A DNA stretch of 64,000 nt, from assembly GCA_040505895.1 (NCBI GenBank), contig JBEVXU010000020.1:62001-126000 (forward strand). Reading direction: 5' to 3'. The notes under the pieces are model-generated. The model had not been told where the DNA came from, ran no database searches, and worked only from the letters and a program-made list of their open reading frames with translations. A program made the position numbers and the translations under genes. The stretch's first letter is position 1. Each line of letters opens with the position of its first letter. Positions 22,996 through 32,036 of this stretch are shown here, piece by piece. Origin of the DNA: Vondammii sp040505895 (lineage in GTDB: Bacteria > Pseudomonadota > Gammaproteobacteria > Chromatiales > Chromatiaceae).

Positions 22996-23964
22996 ATGAC
23001 AACTTCCACTGACTCACCTCTCGCCGTTGACTTCTGCGGACTCAATTTCGCCACACCGCTGGTACTGCTCTCCGGCTGCGTCGGCTTCGGCGAAGAGTAT
23101 ACCCGAGTAAAGGGTTTTTCCAATCGTGATGCCGGCGCCGTCTGTCTCAAGGGCACCACCCTGGAGCCACGCCTCGGTAATCAGCCACACCGCGTCTATG
23201 AAACCCCGGAGGGTATGCTCAACGCCATCGGCCTGCAGAATCCGGGAGTAACCAAGGTGGTGAATGACATCCTCCCCTCTCTCGATTTTTCTGAGACCCG
23301 CTTTATCGCCAATGTCTCCGGCTCCAGTGTCGAGGAGTATGAGGAGGTAACGCGACGTTTTGACGACTCGCCTATCGACGCCATCGAGATCAATATCTCC
23401 TGTCCAAACGTCAAGGAGGGCGGAGTTGCCTTCGGTAACGACCCGGCAATGTCCGCCCGAGTGGTCGAAGCCTGTCGCCGCGCCACCAACAAACCGCTGA
23501 TCACTAAGCTCTCCCCCAATCAGACCGATATCGCCGCCAATGCCAAAGGGTGTATCGAGGCGGGCAGTGATGCCTTTTCCGTGATTAACACACTGATGGG
23601 TATGGCCATCGATATCGACAGCCGTTCACCGATTATCGGTAATAATCAGGGGGGGCTCTCGGGGCCTGCGATCAAGCCCGTCGCCCTGCTAAAGGTACAC
23701 CAGGTCTATCAGGTGTGCCGCGACCACGGCATTCCCATCATTGGTCAGGGTGGTGTCACCTGTGCCGAGGATGCTCTTGAGTTCATCATTGCCGGCGCCA
23801 GTGCCGTTGGCGTGGGTACGGCTCTCTTCTACGACCCACTGGTCTGTACAAAAATTAATCAGGGAATCAATGACTACCTGGAGCGCCATCAGCTTCAGTC
23901 TGTCATGCAACTCACCGGCAGCCTGCAGTTGAATACACCGAAGCTGCCGCGCTGTGGCTGCTGA
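22996..23964 (+). CDS. Dihydroorotate dehydrogenase-like protein, class 1B
   Basis: 322 residues. This FMN (beta/alpha)8-barrel enzyme acts in pyrimidine synthesis. The catalytic base is cysteine 136 in NISCPNV, typical of class 1 enzymes; GGLSGPAIKPVAL, IIGQGGV and VGVGTALF bind phosphate and FMN. Class 1B normally pairs with the Fe-S flavoprotein PyrK, which is not encoded nearby. Gammaproteobacteria usually rely on membrane class 2 PyrD, so this may be an additional or alternative enzyme. It ends in an unusual RCGC. Confidence 0.85.
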   Translation: MTTSTDSPLAVDFCGLNFATPLVLLSGCVGFGEEYTRVKGFSNRDAGAVCLKGTTLEPRLGNQPHRVYETPEGMLNAIGLQNPGVTKVVNDILPSLDFSETRFIANVSGSSVEEYEEVTRRFDDSPIDAIEINISCPNVKEGGVAFGNDPAMSARVVEACRRATNKPLITKLSPNQTDIAANAKGCIEAGSDAFSVINTLMGMAIDIDSRSPIIGNNQGGLSGPAIKPVALLKVHQVYQVCRDHGIPIIGQGGVTCAEDALEFIIAGASAVGVGTALFYDPLVCTKINQGINDYLERHQLQSVMQLTGSLQLNTPKLPRCGC

Positions 23965-24081
23965 TTTATCAAATAACCATGTTAGTTGCTAATTTCTCCA
24001 ATGGGCTGACCAATTGCCAGTTTGCAGCTAAACTTGTCCAGTAGCGCTTAAATTCAGGAAAGGATCAACCACTAGTCGAAG

Positions 24082-25329
24082 ATGGATACCAACTCTAACA
24101 ACCCGGATATTGAACAGTTACTAATTTTTCAACCGCTGCAGGCCCTCGACCAGAAGCAGCTGCTTGAGCTTGCGCGCACCATTAATATCGAATCTGTAGA
24201 TGCCGGCACCACCATCATGCAACGCGGCAGTAATGACGACTACACGCTGTTACTGCTGGAGGGCGAACTTGAGCTGACGGCGGCGGATGGTAAGAAAAAC
24301 CATATCAGCGCTGGTGGTCCTTCAGCCATCAACCCCATTGCCCGACTGCGACCCCGGCGCTACGAGGTCCGTGCTCGAACAAATATTCGTATTCTGCGCA
24401 TCGATAACGCTCTGCTACTGGATGTACCCGCTCCCACAGACACAGGCTATGAAGTGAGTGGAAATGCCACGGAAGAGGCAACGGAGTATGAGAATGAACT
24501 GACCAGCCGTTTCCTCGAAGATTTGGAAAACGATGAGGTCACCCTGCCAAGCCTACCCGAGGTGGCAATGCGAATCGGTCAAGCCGTCAATGACGAGCTT
24601 AACGATGCAGACCATATCGCCGCTCTGATACAAAGTGATCCGGTGATCACCGCTAAACTGATCAAAGCGGCCAACAGCGCCCTCTATGGCAGCCACACAC
24701 CGGTGGAGAGCTGTGTTGGTGCCGTGGTACGACTTGGCAACGACCTCACTCATAAGCTGGTGCTCACCTATACCCTACGTGACCTCTTCAAGTCTCGCTC
24801 AATACTATTGCAGAAGCGCATGAAAGCGCTGTGGAAACACAGCACCCATGTTGCCGCCATCTGTAGTGTTTTAGCTGAATTCACCAAGCGCTTCGACCCC
24901 GAGCACGCCATGCTCGCCGGGCTAATGCATGATATCGGTATCGTCGCTATACTCAATTACATAGAGGGTTACCATTCTGAAGAGCTGCAACCAGCAACAG
25001 TTGACCACGCAATTGACAGCCTGCGAGCCCAGACCGGCGGAATGATCCTGCGTAAGTGGGGGTTCGCAACTGACTTTATCGTTACCGCTCTGGAGGCTGA
25101 AGAGTGGATGCGTAACAAGGGGCCTGAGCCGGACTATTGCGATCTGGTGGTCGTTGCACAACTGCACAGCATGGTTGGAACTGATCGGGCACTCTCTCTC
25201 CCCGCCATCGACCAAATACCTGCCCTGCGGCGACTGAAATTGGGTGGCTTGACGCCACAGATGAGCCTGGGAATTTTGGAACAGGCCGACGATAAAATCA
25301 CACAGAAAGAGGCTTTACTTAACTTCTGA
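24082..25329 (+). CDS. HDOD domain protein with N-terminal cyclic-nucleotide-binding-like domain
   Basis: 415 residues. Residues about 12-118 look like a cNMP-binding beta-roll (FQPLQALDQKQLLELA, TTIMQRGSNDDYTLLLLEGELEL). Residues about 150-350 form an HDOD domain (LPSLPEVAMRIGQAVND, DPVITAKLIKAANSALYG, LMHDIGIVAILNY). HDOD proteins are regulatory relatives of HD phosphohydrolases, mostly without catalysis, used in signalling of motility, biofilm or stress. The stop overlaps the next gene's start (TGATG), so the two are coupled. Confidence 0.88.
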   Translation: MDTNSNNPDIEQLLIFQPLQALDQKQLLELARTINIESVDAGTTIMQRGSNDDYTLLLLEGELELTAADGKKNHISAGGPSAINPIARLRPRRYEVRARTNIRILRIDNALLLDVPAPTDTGYEVSGNATEEATEYENELTSRFLEDLENDEVTLPSLPEVAMRIGQAVNDELNDADHIAALIQSDPVITAKLIKAANSALYGSHTPVESCVGAVVRLGNDLTHKLVLTYTLRDLFKSRSILLQKRMKALWKHSTHVAAICSVLAEFTKRFDPEHAMLAGLMHDIGIVAILNYIEGYHSEELQPATVDHAIDSLRAQTGGMILRKWGFATDFIVTALEAEEWMRNKGPEPDYCDLVVVAQLHSMVGTDRALSLPAIDQIPALRRLKLGGLTPQMSLGILEQADDKITQKEALLNF

Positions 25330-25856
25330 TGTCTATTTGCATACGACAACTCCACCGCCTACGAGCCCGCCTTCTCCCCCTACTTCTGCTATTCACTCTC
25401 CCTGCCACAGCACAACAGTCGCTGATGCCGGTGAATGAACAACCCTTGGCGCCGCCCTTCTCACTGCAGGAGATGAGCGGTGAAGAGGTCAACCTCTCTG
25501 ACTTCCGAGGTAAAGTGCTGGTGATCAACTTCTGGGCCACCTGGTGTGGTCCCTGCCGCGAGGAAATGCCCTCCCTGGAACGGGCGGCAAAGTGGCTTGA
25601 ACGGTTCGATGGCCGCCTGATCTCAATCAATGTGGGTGAAAAGCGTGAGCGGGTTGCCCGCTACCTCGATAAAGCGCCGGTCGGTTTTCCGGTACTTCTA
25701 GACCGGGACGCGGCCACCGCCGTCGATTGGGGCGTCTACAGCTATCCCGCCACTTTTGTCATCGATCCAGAGGGGCATATCAACTACATTGCCATGGGTC
25801 GACGGGAGTGGGATGATCCCCGGCTGTTGGTACCGATCCGCGCACTGGGGATGTGA
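25329..25856 (+). CDS. TlpA-like periplasmic thioredoxin
   Basis: 175 residues. A signal peptide (1-29, LLLLFTLPATAQQ) precedes a thioredoxin fold with WCGPC (C73, C76), FWATWCGPCREEMPSLE, and the cis-proline segment YSYPATFVID. Proteins of this group reduce disulfides or assist cytochrome c or oxidase maturation in the periplasm. Translation is coupled to the upstream HDOD gene, an unusual partner. Confidence 0.9.
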   Translation: MSICIRQLHRLRARLLPLLLLFTLPATAQQSLMPVNEQPLAPPFSLQEMSGEEVNLSDFRGKVLVINFWATWCGPCREEMPSLERAAKWLERFDGRLISINVGEKRERVARYLDKAPVGFPVLLDRDAATAVDWGVYSYPATFVIDPEGHINYIAMGRREWDDPRLLVPIRALGM

Positions 25857-25895
25857 GCACCGCTCTGTTTCCACCCCCCCCTTGATGGATACTGC

Positions 25896-26291
25896 TTACG
25901 AGCGAATATGATCGATATATCGAGGCCGGTCATCCATTTTCAATTTAACTCCCTCCCCCGTAACCAGAAGATGTACGTCACTGCCCTCAAAACGTAGATC
26001 ACAGTGGGCGTGACCCCGGCTCTCAAGCGGGACGGGGATCATGTCACGATAGGTGTAGACGTTTTCACCCACGTCACCACCGGCACAGACTGTGGGGCAT
26101 TCAGGCAGCTCTCCCTCCACTTCTGCTCCTTCAAAGATCAGCTCACCGGCCTGCCACCAGCGGGTACTTTCGGTGGAGCCACTGATAGTTTTTATGATGA
26201 TGGCGCGGGAGAGACGCAGGACTACCCTGCCGTCATCAACCTGGATGCTCTCCACCTCTGAGCCGTTAAGTTCAATACTGCTGCTGTCCAT
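25896..26291 (-). CDS. Conserved hypothetical protein
   Basis: 131 residues with no signal or membrane segment. It is rich in beta-strand patterns (VESIQVDDGRVVLRLSRAIIIK, GHAHCDLRFEGSDVHLLVTG) with a CPTVC pair and several acidic residues. I recall similar short gammaproteobacterial proteins of unknown function but no name. It stands alone between convergent TlpA and the HPP gene. Confidence 0.7.
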   Translation of the reverse strand: MDSSSIELNGSEVESIQVDDGRVVLRLSRAIIIKTISGSTESTRWWQAGELIFEGAEVEGELPECPTVCAGGDVGENVYTYRDMIPVPLESRGHAHCDLRFEGSDVHLLVTGEGVKLKMDDRPRYIDHIRS

Positions 26292-26382
26292 CTCTGTTTT
26301 GCCTACGGTTGTTCAATAAAAAAGCGGTGGATGATTATACCCTGTCGCCAGGCTAAAGCAGCCCTCTACAGCAGAGGGTTTA

Positions 26383-27117
26383 TCACTTCTGACGCCGAAA
26401 AATTCGCTCCTGTATCTTGTCTCGACTAGTGATCTCACGATCACTCAGACCGGCAAGATCCGGGTACTGGCGCGCCGCCTCAGGTGAAAAATTCCAAAGC
26501 GGGAAGGGAAGCCCACCCATCAAGCGGTTGAAAAGTACCGCCTGTAGAATCAACAGTAACACCGCCACCAGATAACCGAACACCTGCGTATGACTGTCGA
26601 TAAAGCCCATAGCGGCAATCAGTGTAGTGGCTGCGGCCGGGGGATGCTCACAATGGAAAAGGATCATCCCCAGACTGGCTACTCCCATCGCCAACGAGAG
26701 GGTGGCAATGCGTGCCCAGTTGAGGCTGTCACCTGGCGACAGAGCGGCATCGGGAAAGAGCAGAGAAAAAAGCCCGACCATTGCCAGACCGACAAACAAC
26801 CCCATACTGTGGGCAAGAAGTACCGAGCGTGGAGCGGCTGTTCTCGCCAGCGGGGTAAAAAAGAGAATGAAAGCCGAGGGACCCAGCGGTGGAAACAGCA
26901 GAGGTAGATCAATCAGATAAGCGGTAGTACTGATGATAGCCAGAGCGGAGACGGCCTCGATAAAGACAAACAACCTGACCGCCATTTTCGGATGTCGCCC
27001 ATCCTGGAGCAGATAGCCCAACTGGATATGGGTAATAAATGAGACAAAGCGAAACAGCCGGCTCCTCTGTGGCTGTCCGTCATATGCTTTATCCGGGGCC
27101 TGTTGCTTTTCCCTCAT
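26383..27117 (-). CDS. HPP family membrane protein
   Basis: 244 residues with about five or six hydrophobic segments between residues 46 and 205. Family motifs FPPLGPSAFILFFTP (about 74-88) and HCEHPPAAATTLIAAMG (about 154-170) are present. HPP proteins are inner-membrane transporters; the characterised cyanobacterial and plant members carry nitrite. Being downstream of ntrBC makes a nitrogen-compound role plausible, but that is inference. Its start overlaps the upstream HDOD gene stop by 4 bases. Confidence 0.87.
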   Translation of the reverse strand: MREKQQAPDKAYDGQPQRSRLFRFVSFITHIQLGYLLQDGRHPKMAVRLFVFIEAVSALAIISTTAYLIDLPLLFPPLGPSAFILFFTPLARTAAPRSVLLAHSMGLFVGLAMVGLFSLLFPDAALSPGDSLNWARIATLSLAMGVASLGMILFHCEHPPAAATTLIAAMGFIDSHTQVFGYLVAVLLLILQAVLFNRLMGGLPFPLWNFSPEAARQYPDLAGLSDREITSRDKIQERIFRRQK

Positions 27118-28070
27118 GCCTCCTCCACCATCTCCAGCAGTACCCTATCCAGTAGATCCAGTGTGGCGCCCCCCTCGCCCCGGGTAATATCGAAAAGGCT
27201 ACAGATCTCACCAAAACTCATACGAATCTCCAAGACTTTCTCCTGAAGCCTTGCCCCTGTCAGCTGAAACTCTCTCGCTGCAGCCTCCAACATTGCCCGC
27301 GCCCGCACAGGGTCAGGATTGAGACAACCGGGTGCCATTGCCGCAACAGCTACCGGCAAGGCAGCACTCTCCTGCAGTTCAAACTCCCTTACAGTATCAC
27401 CATCTGCATTGTGTAGTCCGACAAAGCAGACCAGCTCCTCGGGAAAGCCCCAGTCCTGGAGAATCCAGGCTCCTGCCTGGGCATGATCCCACTGGAAGCT
27501 GTCTCGCTCCAACCGGGAGAGGCGTTCACCCGCCCCCCGCCAACGGCTCACTACCGGTTGGTAATACTCGCTCCAGGAGGTGAGAAGAACCGGCAGTGCT
27601 ATATCGGCCAGCAGCATGGCGGTAAAAGCATCCTCCCGATCATCCGGGCAGTGGCTATCGGCAAAAGCGCGTGCGATAAGTGCCTTAAGCAGTGAATCGG
27701 ACCAGAACACCTGCTGCTCAAACAACTCGCCCGGTGGTGTCGGCAGGGAGTGGGCCGTGGCGAAGGAGAGGATCAGGGGGCGGATGCGCTTAAGTCCCAG
27801 CAGAGTAACCGCATGGGTGACGCTGTTAACCGGATTGGGTAGAAAAAAGAGTGCAGAGTTGACCGTCTGTAGGATTTTCATGGAGATCTCAGGCGTCGCT
27901 GCCACCATTTGGCCGAGCTGCTGCATATCCGGCTCTTCCTTGCCGATTTCAGTCACCAGCCGGGATACCGTCGCTGGTAATGGCGGTATCTCAATCTCTC
28001 CGAACATGCTGCTGAAGTTGCCCTTGGCAACGGCTGCATGACGACGGATTTTATCGACAAAATTCAACAT
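27114..28070 (-). CDS. HDOD domain protein
   Basis: 318 residues. The HDOD domain (about 20-240) is recognised from IPPLPATVSRLVTEIGKEEPDM, TPEISMKILQTVNSALFFLPNPVNSVTHAVTLLGLKRI and GAWILQDWGFPEELVCFVGLHN. The metal-binding HD pair typical of phosphohydrolases is not kept, so a regulatory role is likely. It is the second HDOD gene within 3 kb. It overlaps the HPP gene by 4 bases, suggesting a two-gene operon after ntrC. Confidence 0.87.
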   Translation of the reverse strand: MLNFVDKIRRHAAVAKGNFSSMFGEIEIPPLPATVSRLVTEIGKEEPDMQQLGQMVAATPEISMKILQTVNSALFFLPNPVNSVTHAVTLLGLKRIRPLILSFATAHSLPTPPGELFEQQVFWSDSLLKALIARAFADSHCPDDREDAFTAMLLADIALPVLLTSWSEYYQPVVSRWRGAGERLSRLERDSFQWDHAQAGAWILQDWGFPEELVCFVGLHNADGDTVREFELQESAALPVAVAAMAPGCLNPDPVRARAMLEAAAREFQLTGARLQEKVLEIRMSFGEICSLFDITRGEGGATLDLLDRVLLEMVEEA

Positions 28071-28170
28071 TTCAACTCTGTACGCTTTCCGCTCACTACT
28101 GTAGTGAGCGGTAGCAGTTACACCCCCTTAAATTGTAGCCAAGCATCGTCCAGCCGTTCGATATGACTTT

Positions 28171-29589
28171 TCAACCGCTTCCTCCATGTTCCAAGCCGAG
28201 TTCCTTGAGTTTTCTGGTCAGGGTGTTTCTACCCCACCCCAAGAGCTTGGCTGCATCCTGCTTTCTGCCACCGGTTTGCTCAAGTGCTATTTCGATCATC
28301 ACCGTCTCAAAAGCCGGTAGCGCTGTCTCCAACAGACCCTGCTCTCCTTGCTGTAGCCGCTGTCTGGCCCAGTTACGCAGAGCACCCTGCCAGTCATCGC
28401 CCTGCTCCACCACAGTACCGGTCTCTTGCAGTTCCGGCGGCAGATCCTCCACATGGATCTCCCTGCTTGAAGCCATGACAGTAAGCCAGCGAGCGGTGTT
28501 CTCCAGTTGTCGTACATTGCCGGGCCAGGAGAAACGCGCCAACTCTTCCAGGGTTTCGGGCAGAGCGATTTTACTCTCAACGCCAAGTTCAGCCGCCGCC
28601 TGACTAAGAAAGTGGCGCATCAGCAGAGCGATATCCTCACGTCGTTCATGCAGGGAAGGGATATGGATACGGATGACATTGAGACGGTGAAACAGATCCT
28701 CGCGGAAGTGCCCCTGACTAACCAGCTGCTCCAGATTTTGATGGGTGGCTGCGATGATCCGCACATCCACCTTTACCGGTTCGTGGCCACCCACCCGGTA
28801 GAACTCACCGTCCGCCAACACCCGCAGCAGGCGCGTCTGTAACTCCGCCGGCATATCACCAATCTCATCGAGAAAGAGTGTGCCACCATCAGCCTGTTCA
28901 AAACGACCAACCCGCCGACCCTGGGCACCGGTAAACGCCCCACGCTCATGGCCAAACAGTTCAGACTCCATCAGATCTTTTGGTATCGCCGCCATATTGA
29001 GGGCGATAAACGGTTGCTCCGAACGCGGACTGTGACGGTGCAGGGCCTGGGCGACCAACTCCTTGCCGGTGCCCGACTCACCGTTGATCAACACAGTGAT
29101 ATTAGAGCGTGCCAGCCGCCCGATGGCGCGAAACACCTCCTGCATCGCCGGCGCTTCACCGATGATTTCTGTCTGCTCAAGCACCTCACTCTCAACATCC
29201 TGAGCACCGGCACCACTCTTGCGGCAGGCACGCTGTACCTGCTCCACCGCCTCATCGACATCGAAGGGCTTGGGCAGGTACTCAAAGGCGCCACTGTGAA
29301 AGGCGGCTACCGCACTATCGAGATCGGAGTGGGCGGTCATGATAATCACCGGCAACTCAGGATAGCTCTCGTTGATGCGCTGTAACAGGGAGAGTCCATC
29401 CATCCCCGGCATACGTACATCAGAGACCACTACATCCGGCTGTTTGTGCAGAAGCACCTCAAGGACACCGTCTGCACTGGGAAAGCAGGTGACATCCATA
29501 CCCGCCTTTTCAAACGCCTTCTCCAGTACCCAGCGGATTGAACGGTCGTCATCGATGACCCAGACACTATTAACTACTGGCATTTTCAT
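28171..29589 (-). CDS. ntrC: Nitrogen regulation response regulator NtrC
   Basis: 472 residues. The receiver domain has phospho-acceptor D57 and K107. The AAA+ sigma54 activator domain has Walker A GESGTGKE (170-177) and the sigma54-contact loop GAFTGA (217-222). The C-terminal Fis-type helix-turn-helix is KQDAAKLLGWGRNTLTRKLKEL. When phosphorylated by NtrB under nitrogen limitation it activates sigma54 promoters such as glnA, whose control region in this window has two perfect NtrC sites. A MITE-like element separates it from ntrB. Confidence 0.97.
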   Translation of the reverse strand: MKMPVVNSVWVIDDDRSIRWVLEKAFEKAGMDVTCFPSADGVLEVLLHKQPDVVVSDVRMPGMDGLSLLQRINESYPELPVIIMTAHSDLDSAVAAFHSGAFEYLPKPFDVDEAVEQVQRACRKSGAGAQDVESEVLEQTEIIGEAPAMQEVFRAIGRLARSNITVLINGESGTGKELVAQALHRHSPRSEQPFIALNMAAIPKDLMESELFGHERGAFTGAQGRRVGRFEQADGGTLFLDEIGDMPAELQTRLLRVLADGEFYRVGGHEPVKVDVRIIAATHQNLEQLVSQGHFREDLFHRLNVIRIHIPSLHERREDIALLMRHFLSQAAAELGVESKIALPETLEELARFSWPGNVRQLENTARWLTVMASSREIHVEDLPPELQETGTVVEQGDDWQGALRNWARQRLQQGEQGLLETALPAFETVMIEIALEQTGGRKQDAAKLLGWGRNTLTRKLKELGLEHGGSG

Positions 29590-29591
29590 TT

Positions 29592-29752
29592 AGGAGTCTC
29601 TGAATGAGTCTGTACGAATTGAATTGTGCTCAGGAGGCGCAAGAGCAAGGCGAAAATCGCAGCTGATAGCTGGCTATTAGTAAGATTTTCAACGCTGGTA
29701 TTGCGTCTTCTGAGTACAAGGCAATCGTTCATGACTTGTTCAGAGGCTCCTT
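29592..29752. mobile_element. MITE-like inverted-repeat element between ntrB and ntrC
   Basis: Terminal arms 29592-29610 and 29733-29752 are inverted copies with about three mismatches. The similarity continues inward for about 50 bases in total on each side (for example TGCTCAGGAGGCGCAAGAGC against the reverse complement of TTGCGTCTTCTGAGTACA). The 161-base element has no open frame of its own. It supplies the last six codons and stop of ntrB (EPLNKS) and ends 2 bases before the ntrC start codon. No clear target duplication is visible. Confidence 0.7.
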
Positions 29753-30823
29753 TACCACCGGTATCAGTACGTTGAAAAGGGTCTTGCCCGGTTCGCTGGT
29801 GCACTCCACCAGTCCGCCGTGCTGATTGATCAACGACTGGGCAATAGAGAGCCCAAGACCCATGCCTCCCTCGCCGGCGGTAACCATGGGGTAGAAGAGG
29901 TTGTCCCGGATATGCTCTGGAATACCGGGGCCGTTGTCTTCGATACCAATCTGCGTCACCAGGCGGTGGCGCCGGCCACCGATGGTGAACTGGCGAAGGA
30001 TACGGCTCCTCAGGATGATGTGACCATCTTCCCTGTCACTTATTGCCTTGGCGGCATTGCGCAGGATATTCAGAAGCGCCTGTATAATAGTGTCACTGTC
30101 GACCGTAACCTCGGGAATACTCGGGTCATAGTCACGTTCTATCCGCAACAGCTCGCCGGACTCCACCTCCACCAGGTTGCGTACCCGCTCCAACAGCCGG
30201 TGGATATCCACTCTCTTCAGCTGCGGTAATCGATTCGGTCCCAGCATACGGTTGACCAGCGCCTGCAGGCGATCCGCTTCGTCGATAATGATCTGGGTAT
30301 ATTCACAGAGGGAGGGATCTCCCAGCTCTCTCTCCAGCAGTTGTGCCGCACCGCGCAAACCGCCAAGGGGATTCTTGATTTCGTGAGCCAGGCCCCGCAC
30401 CAGCTCTCTTGCCGCCTGATGTTGGGAGAGGAGGTGCTCTTCCTGACTGATGCGCAGCTGACGGTCCATCTGCTGTATATCCAGCAGAATACCAACCTCT
30501 CCCTCACTATCGGTGACCGGGATCACCGTGCAGTTAATAGTGATCCTTCGCCTACCGGGTAGCGACAGGTTCAACTCCCGCTCGGTAAACGTACGGCCGG
30601 TCTCAATCGCCCGTTGCAGATGGGAGGGCCCGTTGTCGTCGGGACAGTGGATCAACTGATCCACCTTTAGACCCGCCACATGCTGATTACTGACCGCAAG
30701 CACTACCTCTGCTGCAGGATTCATGTACTGCAATCTGAGTTCACCATCGAACAGCAGGACAGCACTGTTAAGGTTGTCCAGTATCCGCTGTTTCTGTTGT
30801 GTTGATGAGTCGCTGATTTCCAT
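29729..30823 (-). CDS. ntrB: Nitrogen regulation sensor kinase NtrB
   Basis: About 364 residues from the ATG at 30823 (MEISDSST); a GTG at 30856 is possible. The PAS domain (about 15-120) is followed by the H-box RGLAHEIKNPLGGLRGAAQLLE (H147) and the ATPase region with IEDNGPGIP and GGMGLGLSIAQSLINQHGG. It is cytoplasmic and phosphorylates or dephosphorylates NtrC in response to PII. The native C-terminus (NVLIPVVK) is followed by EPLNKS, encoded by the end of the adjacent repeat element. Confidence 0.95.
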   Translation of the reverse strand: MEISDSSTQQKQRILDNLNSAVLLFDGELRLQYMNPAAEVVLAVSNQHVAGLKVDQLIHCPDDNGPSHLQRAIETGRTFTERELNLSLPGRRRITINCTVIPVTDSEGEVGILLDIQQMDRQLRISQEEHLLSQHQAARELVRGLAHEIKNPLGGLRGAAQLLERELGDPSLCEYTQIIIDEADRLQALVNRMLGPNRLPQLKRVDIHRLLERVRNLVEVESGELLRIERDYDPSIPEVTVDSDTIIQALLNILRNAAKAISDREDGHIILRSRILRQFTIGGRRHRLVTQIGIEDNGPGIPEHIRDNLFYPMVTAGEGGMGLGLSIAQSLINQHGGLVECTSEPGKTLFNVLIPVVKEPLNKS

Positions 30824-30844
30824 TACACCGTAAAATAGCAAAGT

Positions 30845-30989
30845 GGCTATGCACAATAGTCCTGAAGCACTATCTTCATAGAAAAAAGTGCATCTGTAGG
30901 AGCGAATTTATTCGCGATCAGGCGACCGGGCATGTTCTTCGCGAACAACTTCGCTCCTACACCCGGTTCCCGGATTATTGTGCACAGCC
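30845..30989. repeat. REP-type palindrome 5 within a larger inverted repeat
   Basis: The REP arms GTAGGAGCGAATTTATTCGC (30896-30915) and GCGAACAACTTCGCTCCTAC (30941-30960) sit inside outer arms GGCTATGCACAATA (30845-30858) and TATTGTGCACAGCC (30976-30989). The phrase TATGCACAATAG also precedes REP 1 at about 8690, so the outer part belongs to a larger element. Confidence 0.7.
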
Positions 30990-31144
30990 ATTAAAGGCAA
31001 TAAACACACCAAGTCGGAGTGAAGGGCTGACCAGTGGCACGGCAGAGAGACTCTATAACCCAACAGAGCACTCACAAGGGAGTTGGTGACAAGCGCGTGT
31101 GAATTGGGAGGTACGCTACACCCTGCCGCTAAACCAAAGTCGTA

Positions 31145-31160
31145 TGCACCAATATAGTGC
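31145..31160. promoter_or_regulatory. Possible NtrC-binding site upstream of ntrB
   Basis: TGCACCAATATAGTGC matches the NtrC dyad TGCACCAAAATGGTGC at most positions and lies about 320 bases before the ntrB start. The rest of the 30990-31189 gap shows no gene. The site is weaker than the two at glnA. Confidence 0.4.
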
Positions 31161-31189
31161 GTACAGGAGAGAATTAACAGGCGGTAGGA

Positions 31190-31942
31190 TTAATAAGAGG
31201 GGGTAAACGCCGGATTGCGGGTACCCGGTGTTTGAGGGGCATAGCTGGGATTGACGGGTGTCTGGAAGTCAGAAGCATCCCGACCTTTCGTGTAATCTAA
31301 ATCATTACCGAAGTCTGAAGCATCTCGGCCTTCCATATAGTCGGCACCATTGCTGAAATTAGCAGGATCGTCGGGCTCAAACTGGGGTGCATCAACACCC
31401 TCCTCCTCGCTACTGCCGGAGTCCGCCGCCTCTGGTGCGTCACCGGCATCAACGTGTACAAAAAACTGTACTGGCGTGGCACTGATCATCTCCCGATCCT
31501 TTTTATCGATGATGGTTGCCCGGAGTTGGTGACTTCCCCTGCTCACCGTACCCAGATCCAGCTGCAGACTTGTCAGGCGTTGGCTCACCACCCGACCGTT
31601 CATTGTCAGCCGGATGGCGTGTCCCGGACGCAGTCTCGGGGTGATGGAGAACTTGGCTGTAACCCGGGCCTCTTCGGCACGGAAAGTCGCCTGATCAGCC
31701 GGGGAGGTGATGCCGAAGCTCTGATATATACCTCTCTTCTTACCCTTGGCACCCGCCATGCCACCAATGCCGCCGGCACTGCGCGGAGTATAGACGGAAG
31801 GTTCCTGCAACTTGATCTCTTCAGCCCCCGGTGCAGGTTGATCGGAGTAGTTAACACGCCCTGCCTCATCCACCCACTTATAGACAGCGGCAGGTAGTGT
31901 GGAGCAATAGATCAGCAGCAGAAGTATCAACAGTCGGTGCAT
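31190..31942 (-). CDS. DUF4124 domain-containing secreted protein
   Basis: About 250 residues from the ATG at 31942. A signal peptide (MHRLLILLLLIYCSTLPAA) leads directly into the DUF4124 motif VYKWVDEAGRVNYSDQPAPGAE. A central beta-domain (about 85-165) is followed by an acidic tail with two tandem copies of the unit DYxxGRDASDF (around 212-231) and a Pro/Thr-rich end. DUF4124 proteins are periplasmic or envelope proteins of unknown function and are often found near glnA-ntrBC in gammaproteobacteria. Confidence 0.85.
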   Translation of the reverse strand: MHRLLILLLLIYCSTLPAAVYKWVDEAGRVNYSDQPAPGAEEIKLQEPSVYTPRSAGGIGGMAGAKGKKRGIYQSFGITSPADQATFRAEEARVTAKFSITPRLRPGHAIRLTMNGRVVSQRLTSLQLDLGTVSRGSHQLRATIIDKKDREMISATPVQFFVHVDAGDAPEAADSGSSEEEGVDAPQFEPDDPANFSNGADYMEGRDASDFGNDLDYTKGRDASDFQTPVNPSYAPQTPGTRNPAFTPSY

Positions 31943-32036
31943 AACCACCAGCATAGCTCAGGGAGCCACTCAATATAAGAGAAGGTTTCATAAAACCACG
32001 CCTCCGTCACTCAGCCAATGAGTGAAATTTAGCCAC

